DNA of 64,000 nucleotides from Pardosa pseudoannulata (GCA_032207245.1 CM063501.1:83646731-83710730); one strand, 5' to 3'; shown: positions 42,801-45,634, counted from the first letter of the stretch. A program made the numbers and translations. Notes: generated by a model from the letters alone, not told the origin.

Positions 42801-45634
42801 GGGTGAGCTGTGTACATCCACTGTTTTGACTAACTGACAGCAACATTCTTTGAACAGGAGATTAGAAACTTGATCCAGCGATATAGCAAATGCCTAATGC
42901 ATTATGATGATTATGTCAAAGAGTAACTGCTAAAAAATAACTTTTTTTAATAAATTCATTTTGTTATCTACTTTTGTTCACCAAAGGCTGAAAAAAAACT
43001 AACCTCACAAAACTTCAGTTTTATAATAGAATTTATATTAGAAAAGCAAAAAATTTTACTAAAGTTAATTCTTTTTTAATATATTTAAAAAAAAAAGAGA
43101 GAGAGAGAGAGAGATGGAGAGAGAGCTGAACAAAGCATTAATAATAGTTTATTATCAGCAATAGTTTTGGTTTAGTTTGTTTCTAAACAAACCAAACCAA
43201 ATCAAACTACCTCTCAAAAAAAAAAATAAATAAATAAATAAATAAATAAATAAAGAATGTGAATAAGGAACTATAGAGAAATACCTTGAATATTATGCAG
43301 AGCTTTATATGTTTAAAAATTGAACAGAAGAATTACATACACTAAATAAGAATAAAATGAACAATTACTTAGGCATCCTTCTTTGGAGAAACCAAAATAT
43401 CCAGGCAAACATTTATCACATTTGTCTCCTCCAATACCTGGTTGGCATTTGCAAGTGCCATACAATTCATCGCAAATATGAGTGACAGATCCAGTAGGAT
43501 CACATCTACATTCTTCACAACCATGACCAGATAGCAAATTCCAGTATCCTGTCTAAATTTAAACATATTTAATAAACATTAGTTCTCTCGTACATTATAA
43601 ATTAGATCATTACATCATCTTGAAACCTATAAACATATTTGTCTCTATTTTCACTAATCAAGAATTTAATAAGAATAATTAAAAATTTAATAAATTAAAA
43701 TTAAATAATATAATTTAGTTATAATATATCAGCAATAAAAAACACACCTAACACTAAATAATATAACAGAAAATAACCCCAATTTACTATTTTTTAATCT
43801 TATTTAATGTTTAATAAAAATTTACTGATTAGACTAATCCTTTACTAGCTGAAAAGCAGAGCCATAAAACAATAATTAAGGTAGTTAAAATTAATAAGCT
43901 ACATAAAATGATAAGGAGGATGGTGGATGTTAGAAAAAGTTTAAACTAAAAATGAGTTAAGTAATCTAAATAAACAGATAACCAAATTTATTTTAATATA
44001 TGTTAGGGATGTTTGGTAAATATTTTGTAAGAATCTGCAAAAAAATAAATAACAAAAAGCATTTAAAAAATTAAGCAAAAAAATCATAAAATATGAACTA
44101 TAGAAAAATATTGGAATTTAAGAAAAATTTCAATGTGATTTATTTATTTATACTTGAATTTATATGTGTTGAAAATTTCATAACTCAAATTTAATAATTT
44201 ATAATAACACTTTCCAATGTCCACTATCTTCTTAACTAATTTTCATTATCAAGTAGAGCATAAAGAAGAGTTCTATTTACGAATTCAAGTATATTAGTAA
44301 TATTGGTTTAGAGGAAAAGTTTAGGCATAAAGTAGTAAATGAAAATAACTCTGTTCCTATATATTAAATATAGGATGTATAAATTAACTCAAATTAAAAA
44401 AACATTTTTGATTAAAAGTTGAGACATATTCTAAGATTAACTGATATAAAGTATAACAGTATAACAGAAAATTGCACACAAAAATTAATTTTAATAAATT
44501 TAGTAAATTAGTAAAAGCTAATAAATATATTTAAAAATAATATATGGATAAAATAAAATCATATAGTTATAATTTATTATTTTTTTCTAAGTTATATGCA
44601 AAATATAATGATCAAACAGCAAAATTATACTTACAACACATCTGCTGCAGTTTCTACCAGTTACAAACTGTTTGCAATTACACAGTCCATCCTCCCGGCA
44701 TTGCATACTAGTAGCCCCATTGCTATCACAACCACACCCTAAAAAAGAAACGGAAAACATTACTTGTATATCTCAGAGTTGCACCACTTACAGCAACAAG
44801 GCATTACACTGAATATCTGATGAATATAGCATGAGCTCACTGAAATTTTTCTACAATTGTGCCACAATCCAAAAAAAAAATAATTAGTCATTGCATTTAG
44901 AATAACATAATGTTCATTAACTTTAGTATGAGTAGTACAGAAATATTTTTCTCAATATCAAAAAAATAAAATTATCTACAGAATATCTTTTGTCTTTCAT
45001 GCACACTAAAAAGATATTGAAGTCAGAAAGTTTGATAACTGTGTAACTATCTCTTGCCAAAGAGGATTTTTTATTTATTTAACAAATGACATTGACACAT
45101 AGACAGAAATTATTCAAAACATATTCAGTGATTTATTTCAAAATGATCCAGTTATATCACCATTAAATACAAAGCTTTTAATATTATTTAAGTAATTGGA
45201 AACATCTGTTATCAAGAGTTTGATTGATCTTGATTGAGAATCGTGTAGATATAGAAAATACATCTGCTTTTAAAAAAATTATATTAACCTAAAAATTTTT
45301 ATTATTGTATAACCAGAATTACTATAAATTTGTTTAAGAGTTCCAGTATACAATGGCTACAACCAATATTAAACTTTAACAGAAGACAAGTGTATAGTAC
45401 AGTAATATAATTAGTTTAAAAAAAAAATAAGGAAATAAACAACATACACTTGCAACCAGTTTCTGAAAAACTGTAATATCCTTCAAGGCAAGAATCACAT
45501 TTTAATCCAAATACTCCTGGTTTACATTCACATTTCCCAGAGACTGGATCGCATTTATTGACTCTGCCTTCTACTGTCCCAGTTTCATTGCACTGACATG
45601 GTACACAGCCAAGTTCAACATTTCCATATTCAGG
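888..45634 (-). CDS. LAMA1/2-like: laminin subunit alpha (alpha-1/2 type), partial gene, 31 exons
   Basis: Large secreted basement-membrane subunit. The alpha chain trimerises with beta and gamma chains through its coiled coil and binds integrins and dystroglycan through C-terminal LG domains. Reading the minus strand from 45634 down to 888, I find 31 GT/AG-bounded exons (4,569 nt) whose phases all fit: LE repeats, one laminin IV domain, LE repeats, about 560 residues of coiled coil, LG1 and the first part of LG2. The LE-to-coil junction (SCDDECIGPLLNDVEYL) and the coil-to-LG1 junction (IHVSLSAD, then CVRSYQPEI) match the pattern of vertebrate LAMA1 and LAMA2 better than LAMA3/5. This would be the wing blister branch in insects. 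Start codon, LN domain and LG2-LG5 are outside the window. Exons E13-E23 recur at 46996-63924. Introns are up to about 3.2 kb and heavily loaded with transposons. Family assignment is very secure; the alpha-1/2 subtype is likely. Confidence 0.95.
1097..1886. mobile_element. MITE-like DNA transposon relic with CATGACTTTCCATGACT repeats
   Basis: Both ends carry repeats of the ATCCATGACTTT type (1128-1182 and 1767-1875). The left end CAGGGTATCTGC is matched by an inverted, partly decayed GCAGAAACC at the right. A 6-bp AACATA flanks both sides (1091-1096, 1887-1892). No transposase reading frame inside. Looks like a hAT-type MITE; the superfamily is an inference. Confidence 0.5.
1893..3187. other. 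remainder of E30-E31 intron
   Basis: AT-rich, with a poly-T run near 2567 and TATG repeats near 2925. A short duplicated phrase (gggtctcacacc-like) lies near 2405 and 2465. No gene or element recognised. Confidence 0.5.
3188..3309 (-). CDS. LAMA1/2-like: laminin alpha exon E30: end of LG1
   Basis: 122 nt, GTAAGA donor. It encodes VPRDLKARNFAGCLYEVILD, then KKVGLWNFVSNQGCAGCKEG. F-x-GC-L-x-E-x-x-x-x-x-K-x-x-GLWNF and the paired cysteines close LG1. Confidence 0.97.
3966..4542 (+). mobile_element. 5'-truncated non-LTR retrotransposon, 3' end
   Basis: Flanked by a perfect 13-bp target-site duplication TAATCTACTACAT (3953-3965 and 4543-4555). The plus strand encodes, with frameshifts, the C-terminal part of a non-LTR ORF2: a segment like LKLSRNELRVAI-TGHC, then a Cys/His motif C-x2-C with H-x4-C (CGGCHMAEECSSHILCEC) at 4234-4287. 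The 3' end is a short (CTAAAT)n tail. It lies antisense to laminin in intron E29-E30. Confidence 0.75.
4222..4416 (+). pseudogene. C-terminal fragment of non-LTR retrotransposon ORF2
   Basis: 64 residues after an in-frame ATG, but that ATG is internal to a truncated polyprotein; upstream homology continues in another frame. Shows the zinc-knuckle-like C-x2-C...H-x4-C and a following RFEFLGYHF stretch, as in many jockey/I-like ORF2 C-termini. Not a host gene. Confidence 0.6.
4771..4927 (-). CDS. LAMA1/2-like: laminin alpha exon E29: LG1
   Basis: 157 nt. It encodes FGNVATLSVMPTIHAQNRDP, then LDSSSYFYIGGTPKGYR. Y-F-Y/V-I/V-GG-x-P is the LG signature before the last disulphide loop. Confidence 0.95.
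5045..5272. mobile_element. piggyBac-type MITE with TTAA target duplication
   Basis: TTAA at both ends (5045-5048, 5269-5272) and a perfect 14-bp terminal inverted repeat CCCTTTATCTACTG (5049-5062) / CAGTAGATAAAGGG (5255-5268). The left end is tandemly duplicated: a second unit begins at about 5088. Each unit contains a small palindrome (GGTACTTAGAAGTACC and GGTACTTTTAGGTACC). No coding capacity. Confidence 0.82.
5581..6420. mobile_element. pogo/Tigger-like DNA element relic
   Basis: Ends in a perfect 10-bp inverted repeat CAGTAAAACC (5581-5590) / GGTTTTACTG (6411-6420), followed by loosely similar subterminal sequence containing a G-C-A-A-C-A/A-C-A-A-C-A block. A TA flanks the right end only. 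No intact transposase; the interior is too decayed to read. Confidence 0.5.
6492..6646 (-). CDS. LAMA1/2-like: laminin alpha exon E28: LG1
   Basis: 155 nt. It encodes EDFMIVEMVNRKIRFLWNAG, then NDEQLLRDERWYKIEVNR. D-F-x-x-V/L-E-M-x-x-x-K-x-x-F-L-W-x-x-G-x-G and W-Y-x-I are classical LG-domain strands. Confidence 0.96.
6647..7611. other. intron E27-E28
   Basis: No gene seen. A slightly GC-richer block at about 7215-7370 is distinct from the surroundings and could be an unrecognised repeat. Confidence 0.5.
7612..7767 (-). CDS. LAMA1/2-like: laminin alpha exon E27: start of LG1
   Basis: 156 nt, 52 codons, phase 0. It encodes IHVSLSADNAGICVRSYQPE, then NTIVLHYAVKTDVKDSLLLF and LASSTT. Matches the LG1 opening V-S-x-D-x-x-C-I/V-R-x-Y-x-P-x-I and the L-L-F-Y-L-x-S strand of LAMA1/2. 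Confidence 0.96.
7945..8099 (-). CDS. LAMA1/2-like: laminin alpha exon E26: end of coiled coil
   Basis: 155 nt. It encodes ELAKATTTTANKRATIVENR, then NNQMQLSVRDLKNKILLARQ and KAST. L-x-x-x-I-x-x-AR-x-x-A-x-x-I at the join with E27 is the conserved end of domain I in LAMA1/LAMA2. Confidence 0.94.
8801..9040 (+). mobile_element. tRNA-derived SINE, full 5' head
   Basis: The head folds as a tRNA-like sequence: an A-box-like TGGCTGAATGGTTAGGG at 8812-8828 and a B-box GGGTTCAAATCCC at 8855-8867; the candidate anticodon TCG lies near 8838. A family-specific body follows, then a poly-A-rich tail. GCTAGGG occurs at both borders (8797-8803, 9041-9047), a short possible target duplication. A 43-bp segment is tandemly duplicated inside (8888-8930 and 8931-8973). 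Confidence 0.82.
9360..9450 (+). pseudogene. possible non-LTR/endonuclease C-terminal fragment
   Basis: The plus strand reads KFITIQKLKWAEHLVSMQ, resembling the I-x-x-L-x-W-x-G-H-x-x-R-M motif common near the C-terminus of non-LTR retrotransposon proteins. Too short and degraded for a firm call. Confidence 0.35.
9451..10690. other. remainder of E25-E26 intron
   Basis: Contains a TA run at 9537-9557 and an unidentified moderately GC-rich stretch at 9580-10060. A phrase near 9242-9285 recurs in diverged form near 10162-10205, sharing GAATTAATAGACCA. No gene recognised. Confidence 0.45.
10691..10867 (-). CDS. LAMA1/2-like: laminin alpha exon E25: coiled coil
   Basis: 177 nt. It encodes LGDKLHDIDDRHKATRNKMK, then AHDKIDNLINMLNNDLYPKL and SAGLSNVTKT. 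The donor GTACGA is non-consensus at +4/+5 but is the only nearby GT that keeps the frame with E26. Confidence 0.85.
11132..11984 (+). mobile_element. 5'-truncated non-LTR retrotransposon with RNase H domain
   Basis: Flanked by a 12-bp target duplication TCTGTTATGTAT (11120-11131 and 11985-11996). The plus strand encodes the end of an RNase H domain (YSDSKSILESL at the start, then F-S-W-I-P-S-H-V-G and N-E-D-A-D-K-A-A), with a single extra T near 11309 shifting the frame. A downstream C-x2-C...H-x4-C motif (CDQC, then HILIDC) follows. The 3' tail is (CCAA)n. Family suggestion: I/jockey-like group. Confidence 0.82.
11298..11777 (+). pseudogene. RNase H tail and C-terminal domain of non-LTR ORF2
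   Basis: About 155 residues uninterrupted after the frameshift: NEDADKAAKTASYSF, then TCLRIGHTRFTHRHLL, CDQC, HILIDCPRL and a C-terminal FLKDIGFYPHI. Belongs to the truncated element at 11132-11984. The upstream catalytic portion is missing, so it is dead. Confidence 0.8.
12426..12493. repeat. TA-rich palindrome with TTAA ends
   Basis: TTAACAATCATATATATA and its reverse complement bracket a (TA)n core with one GATA interruption. The 68-bp unit could fold back completely. TTAA at both tips is compatible with a tiny piggyBac-type derivative, but microsatellite growth inside a palindrome explains it equally well. Confidence 0.6.
12625..12741 (-). CDS. LAMA1/2-like: laminin alpha exon E24: coiled coil
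   Basis: 117 nt. It encodes VQMSLEKKKATIHQISDDVK, then VVNSLKEFKEDIDSLPRG. Strong heptad pattern; splits a glycine codon with E25. Confidence 0.9.
12742..13425. other. intron E23-E24
   Basis: AT-rich with no recognised element. From about 13072 onward this sequence is present again right of the assembly gap, at lower identity than the rest of the duplicated block. Confidence 0.5.
13426..13531 (-). CDS. LAMA1/2-like: laminin alpha exon E23: coiled coil
   Basis: 106 nt, TTGCAG acceptor and GTGAGA donor. It encodes AEPKRHDSITRQGMFLKKSS, then ILRDAAERHRNDV. This is the last exon of the duplicated block; the next exon (E24) has no copy right of the gap. Confidence 0.88.
13532..14908. other. intron E22-E23
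   Basis: A GC-richer region at about 13660-14600 has no long reading frame; it may be an old retroelement, but I could not identify it. A (TA)n(CA)n microsatellite lies at about 14792-14838. Confidence 0.45.
14909..15047 (-). CDS. LAMA1/2-like: laminin alpha exon E22: coiled coil
   Basis: 139 nt. It encodes LFSGSKIASQFPLLAAKVYD, then IIDNIEAAEQVAGQTY and AYYE. The A-Y-x-x-I-x-x-x-I-x-x-AE-x-x-A pattern is a conserved landmark of laminin alpha domain I. The copy at 48509 differs by one silent base (t at 15011, a at 48611; both codons are proline). Confidence 0.93.
15125..15864. mobile_element. MITE with CAGGCTTGCAA ends and GTGAC subrepeats
   Basis: Perfect 11-bp inverted repeat CAGGCTTGCAA (15125-15135) / TTGCAAGCCTG (15854-15864), flanked by TTATA on both sides (15120-15124, 15865-15869). 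Subterminal zones on both sides carry repeated AAAAGTGACTAAA units. No transposase. hAT-like by the CAG start; superfamily uncertain. Confidence 0.7.
16843..17737 (+). mobile_element. non-autonomous Helitron-like element
   Basis: Begins TCCCCTATATAATAATAG after an A and ends GCTAG before a T, with a 16-nt near-palindrome CCTGTCATATGACGGG (17711-17726) seven bases before the terminal CTAG. That matches the Helitron pattern of 5' TC, a 3' hairpin and CTRR inserted between A and T. No Rep/helicase reading frame; 895 bp. Confidence 0.72.
17838..17998 (-). CDS. LAMA1/2-like: laminin alpha exon E21: coiled coil
   Basis: 161 nt, TTTTAG acceptor and GTAAGT donor. It encodes GAIPLQKLLENATEQVEHHR, then FVVPASEHADHIAKQAFYL. 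The A-S-E-H-A-x-x-L/I pattern before the next exon resembles the domain I sequence of LAMA2 (A-E-S-H-A). Confidence 0.9.
18078..18194 (-). CDS. LAMA1/2-like: laminin alpha exon E20: coiled coil
   Basis: 117 nt, 39 codons, phase 0. It encodes NNILLAEEHRTLANESLEHS, then ELLDSAEIFLSNVTTILR. Clear amphipathic heptads; two N-x-S/T sequons. Donor GTAATA is weak but frame-conserving. Confidence 0.87.
18195..19061. other. intron E19-E20
   Basis: Contains a short (TA/TACA)n stretch around 18680-18760 and two direct copies of AACCAATAAGATAT near 18911-18946. No gene or element recognised. Confidence 0.5.
19062..19260 (-). CDS. LAMA1/2-like: laminin alpha exon E19: coiled coil
   Basis: 199 nt, CCAG acceptor and GTGAGT donor. 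It encodes KATQISDAVHNTVMNFTLFT, then LTYILSEFINLIERKIRLPS and CDSREVEEEIH. Contains an N-F-T glycosylation-type sequon and a lone cysteine. Confidence 0.88.
19621..20812 (+). mobile_element. piggyBac-like non-autonomous element
   Basis: TTAA at both borders (19621-19624, 20809-20812). Terminal repeats are CATTAGAATTACGG at left and the inverse CGTAATTCTAGTG at right. A 36-bp subterminal inverted repeat with 4 mismatches sits at 19781-19816 and 20750-20785, asymmetrically placed, as is typical of piggyBac. TAGAATTACG recurs at all four positions. The interior holds a 169-codon transposase N-terminal reading frame but no catalytic domain. Confidence 0.85.
20149..20658 (+). CDS. truncated piggyBac-like transposase N-terminus (169 aa)
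   Basis: Uninterrupted from ATG at 20149 to the stop at 20656-20658; the frame is open further up to a TTG at 20122. Residues 1-70 are acidic and serine-rich (a run like SSSSSSESS). Residues about 110-150 match the segment before the piggyBac catalytic domain (SGWRSLQNILRENAGSTSYA, then LSAWKFRRVV). Full transposases are near 550-600 residues, so the DDD catalytic core and the cysteine-rich C-terminus are missing, probably by internal deletion. Identical in the copy at 53749. Could be a relic or a DNA-binding/adaptor fragment; expression unknown. Confidence 0.6.
   Translation: MHDEIMKLMQELSDAHSGSEIENNSTDKDGDETSCGSEFIIESNQAISSSSSSESSNGFVSMSSNSAVPNNAKMGTSRLSKGNMKFNVIQTNTCKETASDRTVWKVENTSNTSGWRSLQNILRENAGSTSYAKRHICSSKALSAWKFRRVVYRLVDLYKTICQQSIYIL
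21149..21310 (-). pseudogene. decayed duplicate of laminin exon E18
   Basis: The minus strand aligns along its length to exon E18 (21710-21860): it retains the exon-end GAG|GTAA donor. A reading-frame fragment VKSTLESIKAEDIDYHLSKK parallels AESVLEDIKRKDIDMIREEA of E18, and CLKFSEF parallels NLNFSES. Small indels and stop codons break it and the acceptor is not preserved. It lies 400 bp downstream of E18 in transcript order, indicating an old tandem exon duplication. Confidence 0.75.
21331..21393 (-). mobile_element. 5'-truncated SINE with 13-bp target duplication
   Basis: 63 bp: a (TTTGG)n tail (in this strand) plus the last part of the SINE body. Flanked by perfect ATGATTCCATTTA (21318-21330 and 21394-21406). 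Same family as 34880 and 33435, whose tail reads (CCAAA)n on the minus strand. Confidence 0.85.
21710..21860 (-). CDS. LAMA1/2-like: laminin alpha exon E18: coiled coil
   Basis: 151 nt. It encodes ESVNHLQVQGANLNFSESAV, then RWAESVLEDIKRKDIDMIRE. It joins E19 through a split arginine codon. A decayed second copy of this exon sits about 400 nt downstream in the transcript (21149-21310). Confidence 0.88.
22081..22192 (-). CDS. LAMA1/2-like: laminin alpha exon E17: coiled coil
   Basis: 112 nt, GTATAT donor. It encodes GRDMNIRAPHLAFDALEVKE, then EVMFRSLDKIWKIIY. It resembles the RD-x-x-x-L stretch of LAMA1 domain II, where a short charged helix leads to a D-A-E repeat. Confidence 0.86.
22302..22409 (-). 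CDS. LAMA1/2-like: laminin alpha exon E16: coiled coil
   Basis: 108 nt, 36 codons, phase 0 both sides (KAVLKYYHVLEAGTNISQEF onward to DLMYLR). Heptad-like helix typical of domain II; low primary conservation, so identified mainly from splice sites, phase and position. Confidence 0.85.
22452..22496. repeat. TA microsatellite
   Basis: Long (TA)n run in intron E15-E16. The matching run in the second copy (56052-56088) is shorter, showing a length polymorphism between the copies. Confidence 0.9.
23050..24120 (+). mobile_element. degenerate Tc1-like transposon
   Basis: The plus strand carries a Tc1-like transposase in broken frames: an N-terminal helix-turn-helix (AIAQLEIGQRQANVVDALEV at 23156 onward), an LYSDKSCFSAYSDN region around the first catalytic Asp (about 23560-23600), then WPACSPDMNPKE near the last Glu (about 23905). 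Many stops and frameshifts. Terminal repeats not located. Also at 56650-57720. Confidence 0.75.
24228..24249. repeat. T/G homopolymer junction
   Basis: A T-run followed by a run of about 12 Gs. The second copy has a shorter T and G run at about 57822-57841. Likely slippage or sequencing noise. Confidence 0.8.
24360..25138. other. remainder of E15-E16 intron
   Basis: AT-rich. Holds a 41-codon plus-strand open stretch at about 24703-24828 (NIEDDINNVIHELLTEKRK) with helix-like composition, no ATG and no recognised homology. No other feature. Confidence 0.4.
25139..25281 (-). CDS. LAMA1/2-like: laminin alpha exon E15: start of coiled-coil domain II
   Basis: 143 nt. It starts in the codon shared with E14 (joining as K-S-C-D-D-E-C) and continues IGPLLNDVEYLVEAAAKLNI, then PPPWIPLLKLDNETI. 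CDDEC, known in laminins to include the inter-chain disulphide cysteines, marks the start of the triple coiled coil. Confidence 0.95.
25282..26786. other. intron E14-E15 with faint degenerate tandem units
   Basis: No gene. Blocks starting near 25660, 26100 and 26345 share a loose pattern (ATAATTTAA, then ATTTCCC, an AATACTTT-like phrase and a CTTTAGAG-like phrase), suggesting an ancient tandem repeat. Similarity is low and partly compositional. Confidence 0.35.
26787..26980 (-). CDS. LAMA1/2-like: laminin alpha exon E14: last LE repeats
   Basis: 194 nt. It encodes CSRGYYGNPETPGGSCQPC, CNPYGSLDRICDRMTGQC and the closing CSPRHILTDAGCK. The PRHIL motif before the coil is characteristic of LAMA1. 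Phase 1 on both sides. The exon sequence is identical in the copy at 60380. Confidence 0.96.
27150..28415 (+). mobile_element. mariner transposon, full-length but inactive
   Basis: 1,266 bp bounded by TA (27148-27149, 28416-28417) with inverted ends TTAGGTTGGGGAAAAAGAAA and its complement. Matches the mariner family of the mellifera type. Both termini look good, so non-autonomous mobilisation in trans was possible. Same insertion, same site, in copy B (60743-62009), so insertion predates divergence of the two copies. Confidence 0.95.
27334..28362 (+). pseudogene. mariner transposase pseudogene
   Basis: Starts at ATG 27334 (MEVNKEKIRYILQFFFDKGK, helix-turn-helix region) and ends near the QIGQSETC terminus. 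Stops at 27604 and beyond, plus compensating frameshifts between 27835 and 28006, break it. Of the DD34D triad, the first Asp is Asn (NGNEKWVKYDN), the second is kept (FHQDNTRQHTS), and the third is Glu (APSEYHLF). Inactive by three independent criteria. Confidence 0.92.
29124..29167. repeat. TA microsatellite
   Basis: (TA)n with one AATA break. The corresponding run in copy B (62716-62783) is roughly 22 bp longer. Confidence 0.9.
29265..29290. repeat. GC-rich 9-bp stem hairpin
   Basis: GTGTGGGGG (29265-29273) and CCCCCACAC (29282-29290) form a perfect stem around an 8-nt loop in otherwise AT-rich intron. Conserved in copy B at 62881-62906. Role unknown. Confidence 0.7.
30207..30308 (-). CDS. 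LAMA1/2-like: laminin alpha exon E13: LE repeat
   Basis: 102 nt. It encodes FSDTCESEIN, then CTNCQVGYEGKKCER. F-S-x-T-C and C-x-x-GYEG-x-x-CER match LAMA1/LAMA2. Donor GTATAT. An identical exon lies at 63823-63924. Confidence 0.94.
30309..31810. other. intron E12-E13
   Basis: AT-rich, no gene or element recognised. The first 75 bp mark where similarity to the right-hand copy is cut off by the window end. Confidence 0.5.
31811..31923 (-). CDS. LAMA1/2-like: laminin alpha exon E12: LE repeat
   Basis: 113 nt. It encodes NCRENTAGAFCELCAKSFFG, then PCRPCACPLVNN. NC-x-x-NT-AG-x-x-C and CACPL are the LAMA1/2 signatures of the LE modules just before the coiled coil. Confidence 0.94.
32186..32323 (-). 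CDS. LAMA1/2-like: laminin alpha exon E11: LE repeat
   Basis: 138 nt, 46 codons, phase 0. It encodes DPGKGYYRRQKTF, then CPCNNRSETCDPRNGHCL. The usual C-x-PG-F/YYR after GLSC is represented by DPGKGYYRR, so the cysteine normally found near its start is absent from the joined product. Confidence 0.92.
33222..33335 (-). mobile_element. old SINE copy
   Basis: Diverged member of the same tRNA-derived SINE family: GGTTTGGAGTATTATGGTCTA tail-side sequence in two pieces, then GAGACCAGGATCTA and AAAGCCAATTCCAAACATCC. Target duplication no longer visible. Confidence 0.6.
33435..33577 (-). mobile_element. SINE copy with 14-bp target duplication
   Basis: Minus-oriented SINE flanked by GAATGTCTCCTGGA at 33421-33434 and 33578-33591. 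Contains the B-box complement (ATTCCAACCCACGAACTC) and ends within the tRNA head, so it is 5'-truncated. Confidence 0.85.
33855..33975 (-). CDS. LAMA1/2-like: laminin alpha exon E10: end of L4 and LE half-repeat
   Basis: 121 nt. It encodes RDVSMEIAVPL, then VAVGIEICKCPKEYGGLSCQ. The V-S-M-E-I-A strand and the C-x-C-P-x-x-Y-x-G-L-S-C motif mark the point where L4 returns to the interrupted LE module. Confidence 0.95.
33976..34682. other. intron E9-E10
   Basis: AT-rich. The only structured element seen is the candidate 15-nt microexon at 34379-34393 with flanking splice-like sites. Confidence 0.5.
34379..34393 (-). CDS. LAMA1/2-like: candidate 15-nt cassette microexon of laminin alpha (E9b)
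   Basis: In the E9-E10 intron the minus strand shows a pyrimidine-rich CTTTCAG acceptor, 15 nt, then a near-perfect donor GTAAGG. Inclusion keeps the frame: it replaces the A-R junction by A-S-G-Y-V-L-R and adds five residues. Without it, the stretch from LIRA to MEIA has the same length as in LAMA2, so the canonical form would skip it. A chance pair of splice-like sites is possible. Confidence 0.4.
34683..34807 (-). CDS. LAMA1/2-like: laminin alpha exon E9: L4 domain part 3
   Basis: 125 nt. It encodes DEWLQLENPEVPVTRTLLMF, then LQNVQDILIRATEGAD. The W-x-x-x-x-x-x-VTR-x-x-x-M-x-x-L-x-x-x-x-x-x-LIRA-T pattern is the conserved L4 C-terminal helix region. It ends two bases into a codon, compatible both with E10 directly and with the microexon candidate at 34379. 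Confidence 0.94.
34880..35041 (-). mobile_element. SINE copy with 14-bp target duplication
   Basis: Flanked by ATAGCTCTTCAAGG at 34866-34879 and 35042-35055. It reads, on the minus strand, from just inside the tRNA A-box through the B-box (GGGTTCGAATCCC) and body to a (CCAAA)n tail. The best-preserved minus-strand member here. Confidence 0.9.
35056..35876. other. remainder of E8-E9 intron
   Basis: AT-rich with a (CA)n-(TA)n microsatellite at about 35751-35796. No gene or element recognised. Confidence 0.5.
35877..36053 (-). CDS. LAMA1/2-like: laminin alpha exon E8: L4 domain part 2
   Basis: 177 nt, 59 codons, phase 0 both sides. It opens with TRSYNGMFNFHIES, the L4 motif S-Y-x-G-x-L/F that follows the YW..P..F.G..K block, and continues through PLVILHGNGIAL to YSVRLHE. 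Confidence 0.94.
36731..36808. repeat. paired TA microsatellites
   Basis: Two (TA)n runs separated by a GTGTGTGTGCATGCATAA spacer in the large E7-E8 intron. Confidence 0.85.
37340..37900 (+). mobile_element. Ty3/gypsy-like LTR, primer-binding site and gag start relic
   Basis: An AATAAA-like signal, then GTCTCTAAAATTTCATCTAG and AGGTGTCAGGAATGTGGGAT (37706-37725). The latter resembles GGTGTCAGAAGTGGGAT primer-binding sites of gypsy-type elements. Just after it, the plus strand reads MVKTRAMEV, like some Gag starts, then breaks. The left LTR limit is not certain; no pol seen here. Confidence 0.42.
38266..38436 (-). CDS. LAMA1/2-like: laminin alpha exon E7: L4 domain part 1
   Basis: 171 nt, 57 codons, phase 0 both sides. 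It ends in QPVYWIMPKELLGEK, which corresponds to the conserved YW-x-x-P-x-x-x-L-G-x-K core of laminin IV (L4) domains. The middle (TKFNFYLVPGQTGNV) is less conserved. Confidence 0.93.
38437..38891. other. intron E6-E7
   Basis: AT-rich with a short TA run near 38478-38495. Nothing else seen. Confidence 0.5.
38892..39032 (-). CDS. LAMA1/2-like: laminin alpha exon E6: LE half-repeat leading into L4
   Basis: 141 nt, 47 codons. It encodes ENVEGLKCDTCKPGTFGLAL, then NPKGCFECFCFQRSNSC and MVWSQ. CFCFGRS-type half-modules interrupted by an L4 domain are diagnostic of laminin alpha chains. Confidence 0.95.
39033..40327. other. intron E5-E6
   Basis: A CAGTTAAACCCTACTACAAC stretch at 39145 resembles the end of the pogo-like family at 5581, so this may hold a one-ended relic. 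The block 39660-40250 is unidentified. Confidence 0.4.
40328..40561 (-). CDS. LAMA1/2-like: laminin alpha exon E5: LE repeats
   Basis: 234 nt, exactly 78 codons, phase 0 on both sides. Two LE modules: CNCNWRGSPSDSIC, CICLEGYEGRRCDKC, FPICRKCECRYDG, then a paired C-Q-C-D-D-N-G-Q-C-P-C as in LAMA2. The donor chosen is AAG|GTAGGG because it keeps the frame with E6. The alternative CTT|GTAAGG would shorten the exon by 5 nt and break it. Confidence 0.93.
40562..40934. other. intron E4-E5
   Basis: Short AT-rich intron; nothing recognised. Confidence 0.55.
40935..41074 (-). CDS. LAMA1/2-like: laminin alpha exon E4: LE repeat
   Basis: 140 nt, GTAGTT donor. It encodes CEPCKTSGHICDPETGDC, then CPPNTEGEYCQRC and SSWGYDPLLGCK. 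The CPPNT-GE-C-WG pattern closely matches the LAMA1/LAMA2 LE module that precedes the last repeats before L4b. Confidence 0.93.
41186..41745 (+). mobile_element. possible gypsy LTR end and primer-binding site with local duplication
   Basis: TCA followed by TGGTGTCAGAAGTGGGAT near 41736 fits an LTR terminus plus a primer-binding site. The 50-70 bp just before it (GTTTAGTTTTTAACTAGTGT, then CATCTA and ATCCATCTA) also occur at about 41191-41245, so an LTR end is present twice. Decayed; no intact ends defined. Confidence 0.4.
42080..42330 (-). pseudogene. Ty3/gypsy pol fragment (reverse transcriptase N-terminal side)
   Basis: The minus strand reads QLIEKYNDIFEGIGCLPGKH, followed by an N-A-R-P-V-I stretch and, with one stop, K-I-P-L-A-L. 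This is the F-x-G-x-G-x-L-x-x-x-x-x-I-x-x-x-x-x-x-x-P-V segment preceding reverse transcriptase in gypsy-type Pol. Only about 80 codons are recognisable. A 35-bp phrase (ATATCATTGTACTTTTCAAT onward) is repeated at 41628 and 42284. Confidence 0.6.
43096..43125. repeat. GA microsatellite
   Basis: (GA)n with one interruption in intron E3-E4, followed about 100 bp later by an (AAAT)n run. Confidence 0.85.
43369..43552 (-). CDS. LAMA1/2-like: laminin alpha exon E3: LE repeats
   Basis: 184 nt. It finishes one LE module (TGYWNLLSGHGCEEC) and encodes the next (CRCDPTGSVTHIC, CKCQPGIGGDKCDKC, GYFGFSKEGC). The YWNL/SGHGC and YFGF signatures are typical of the LE stretch between the two L4 domains of laminin alpha chains. 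Confidence 0.93.
43553..44634. other. intron E2-E3
   Basis: AT-rich; no gene, terminal repeat or recognisable element. Confidence 0.5.
44635..44738 (-). CDS. LAMA1/2-like: laminin alpha exon E2: LE repeat
   Basis: 104 nt, TTTTTTAG acceptor and GTAAGT donor. It encodes CGCDSNGATSMQC, then CNCKQFVTGRNCSRC, the first two-thirds of one LE module with the normal cysteine spacing. It runs straight on into E3. Confidence 0.9.
44739..45447. other. intron E1-E2
   Basis: AT-rich; nothing recognised. Confidence 0.5.
45448..45634 (-). CDS. LAMA1/2-like: laminin alpha exon E1: LE repeats
   Basis: Most 5' exon on this contig, 187 nt. It begins in phase 0 (PEYGNVELGC) and ends one base into a codon. Cysteines are spaced as in a laminin EGF-like module (CVPCQCNETG, then CDPVSGKCECKPGVFG, CDSCLEGYY). 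Acceptor is ATCTAG. Of two possible donors I chose GTATGT because it keeps the frame with E2 (joins as CKWCGC). The exon before it is not visible before the gap. Confidence 0.88.
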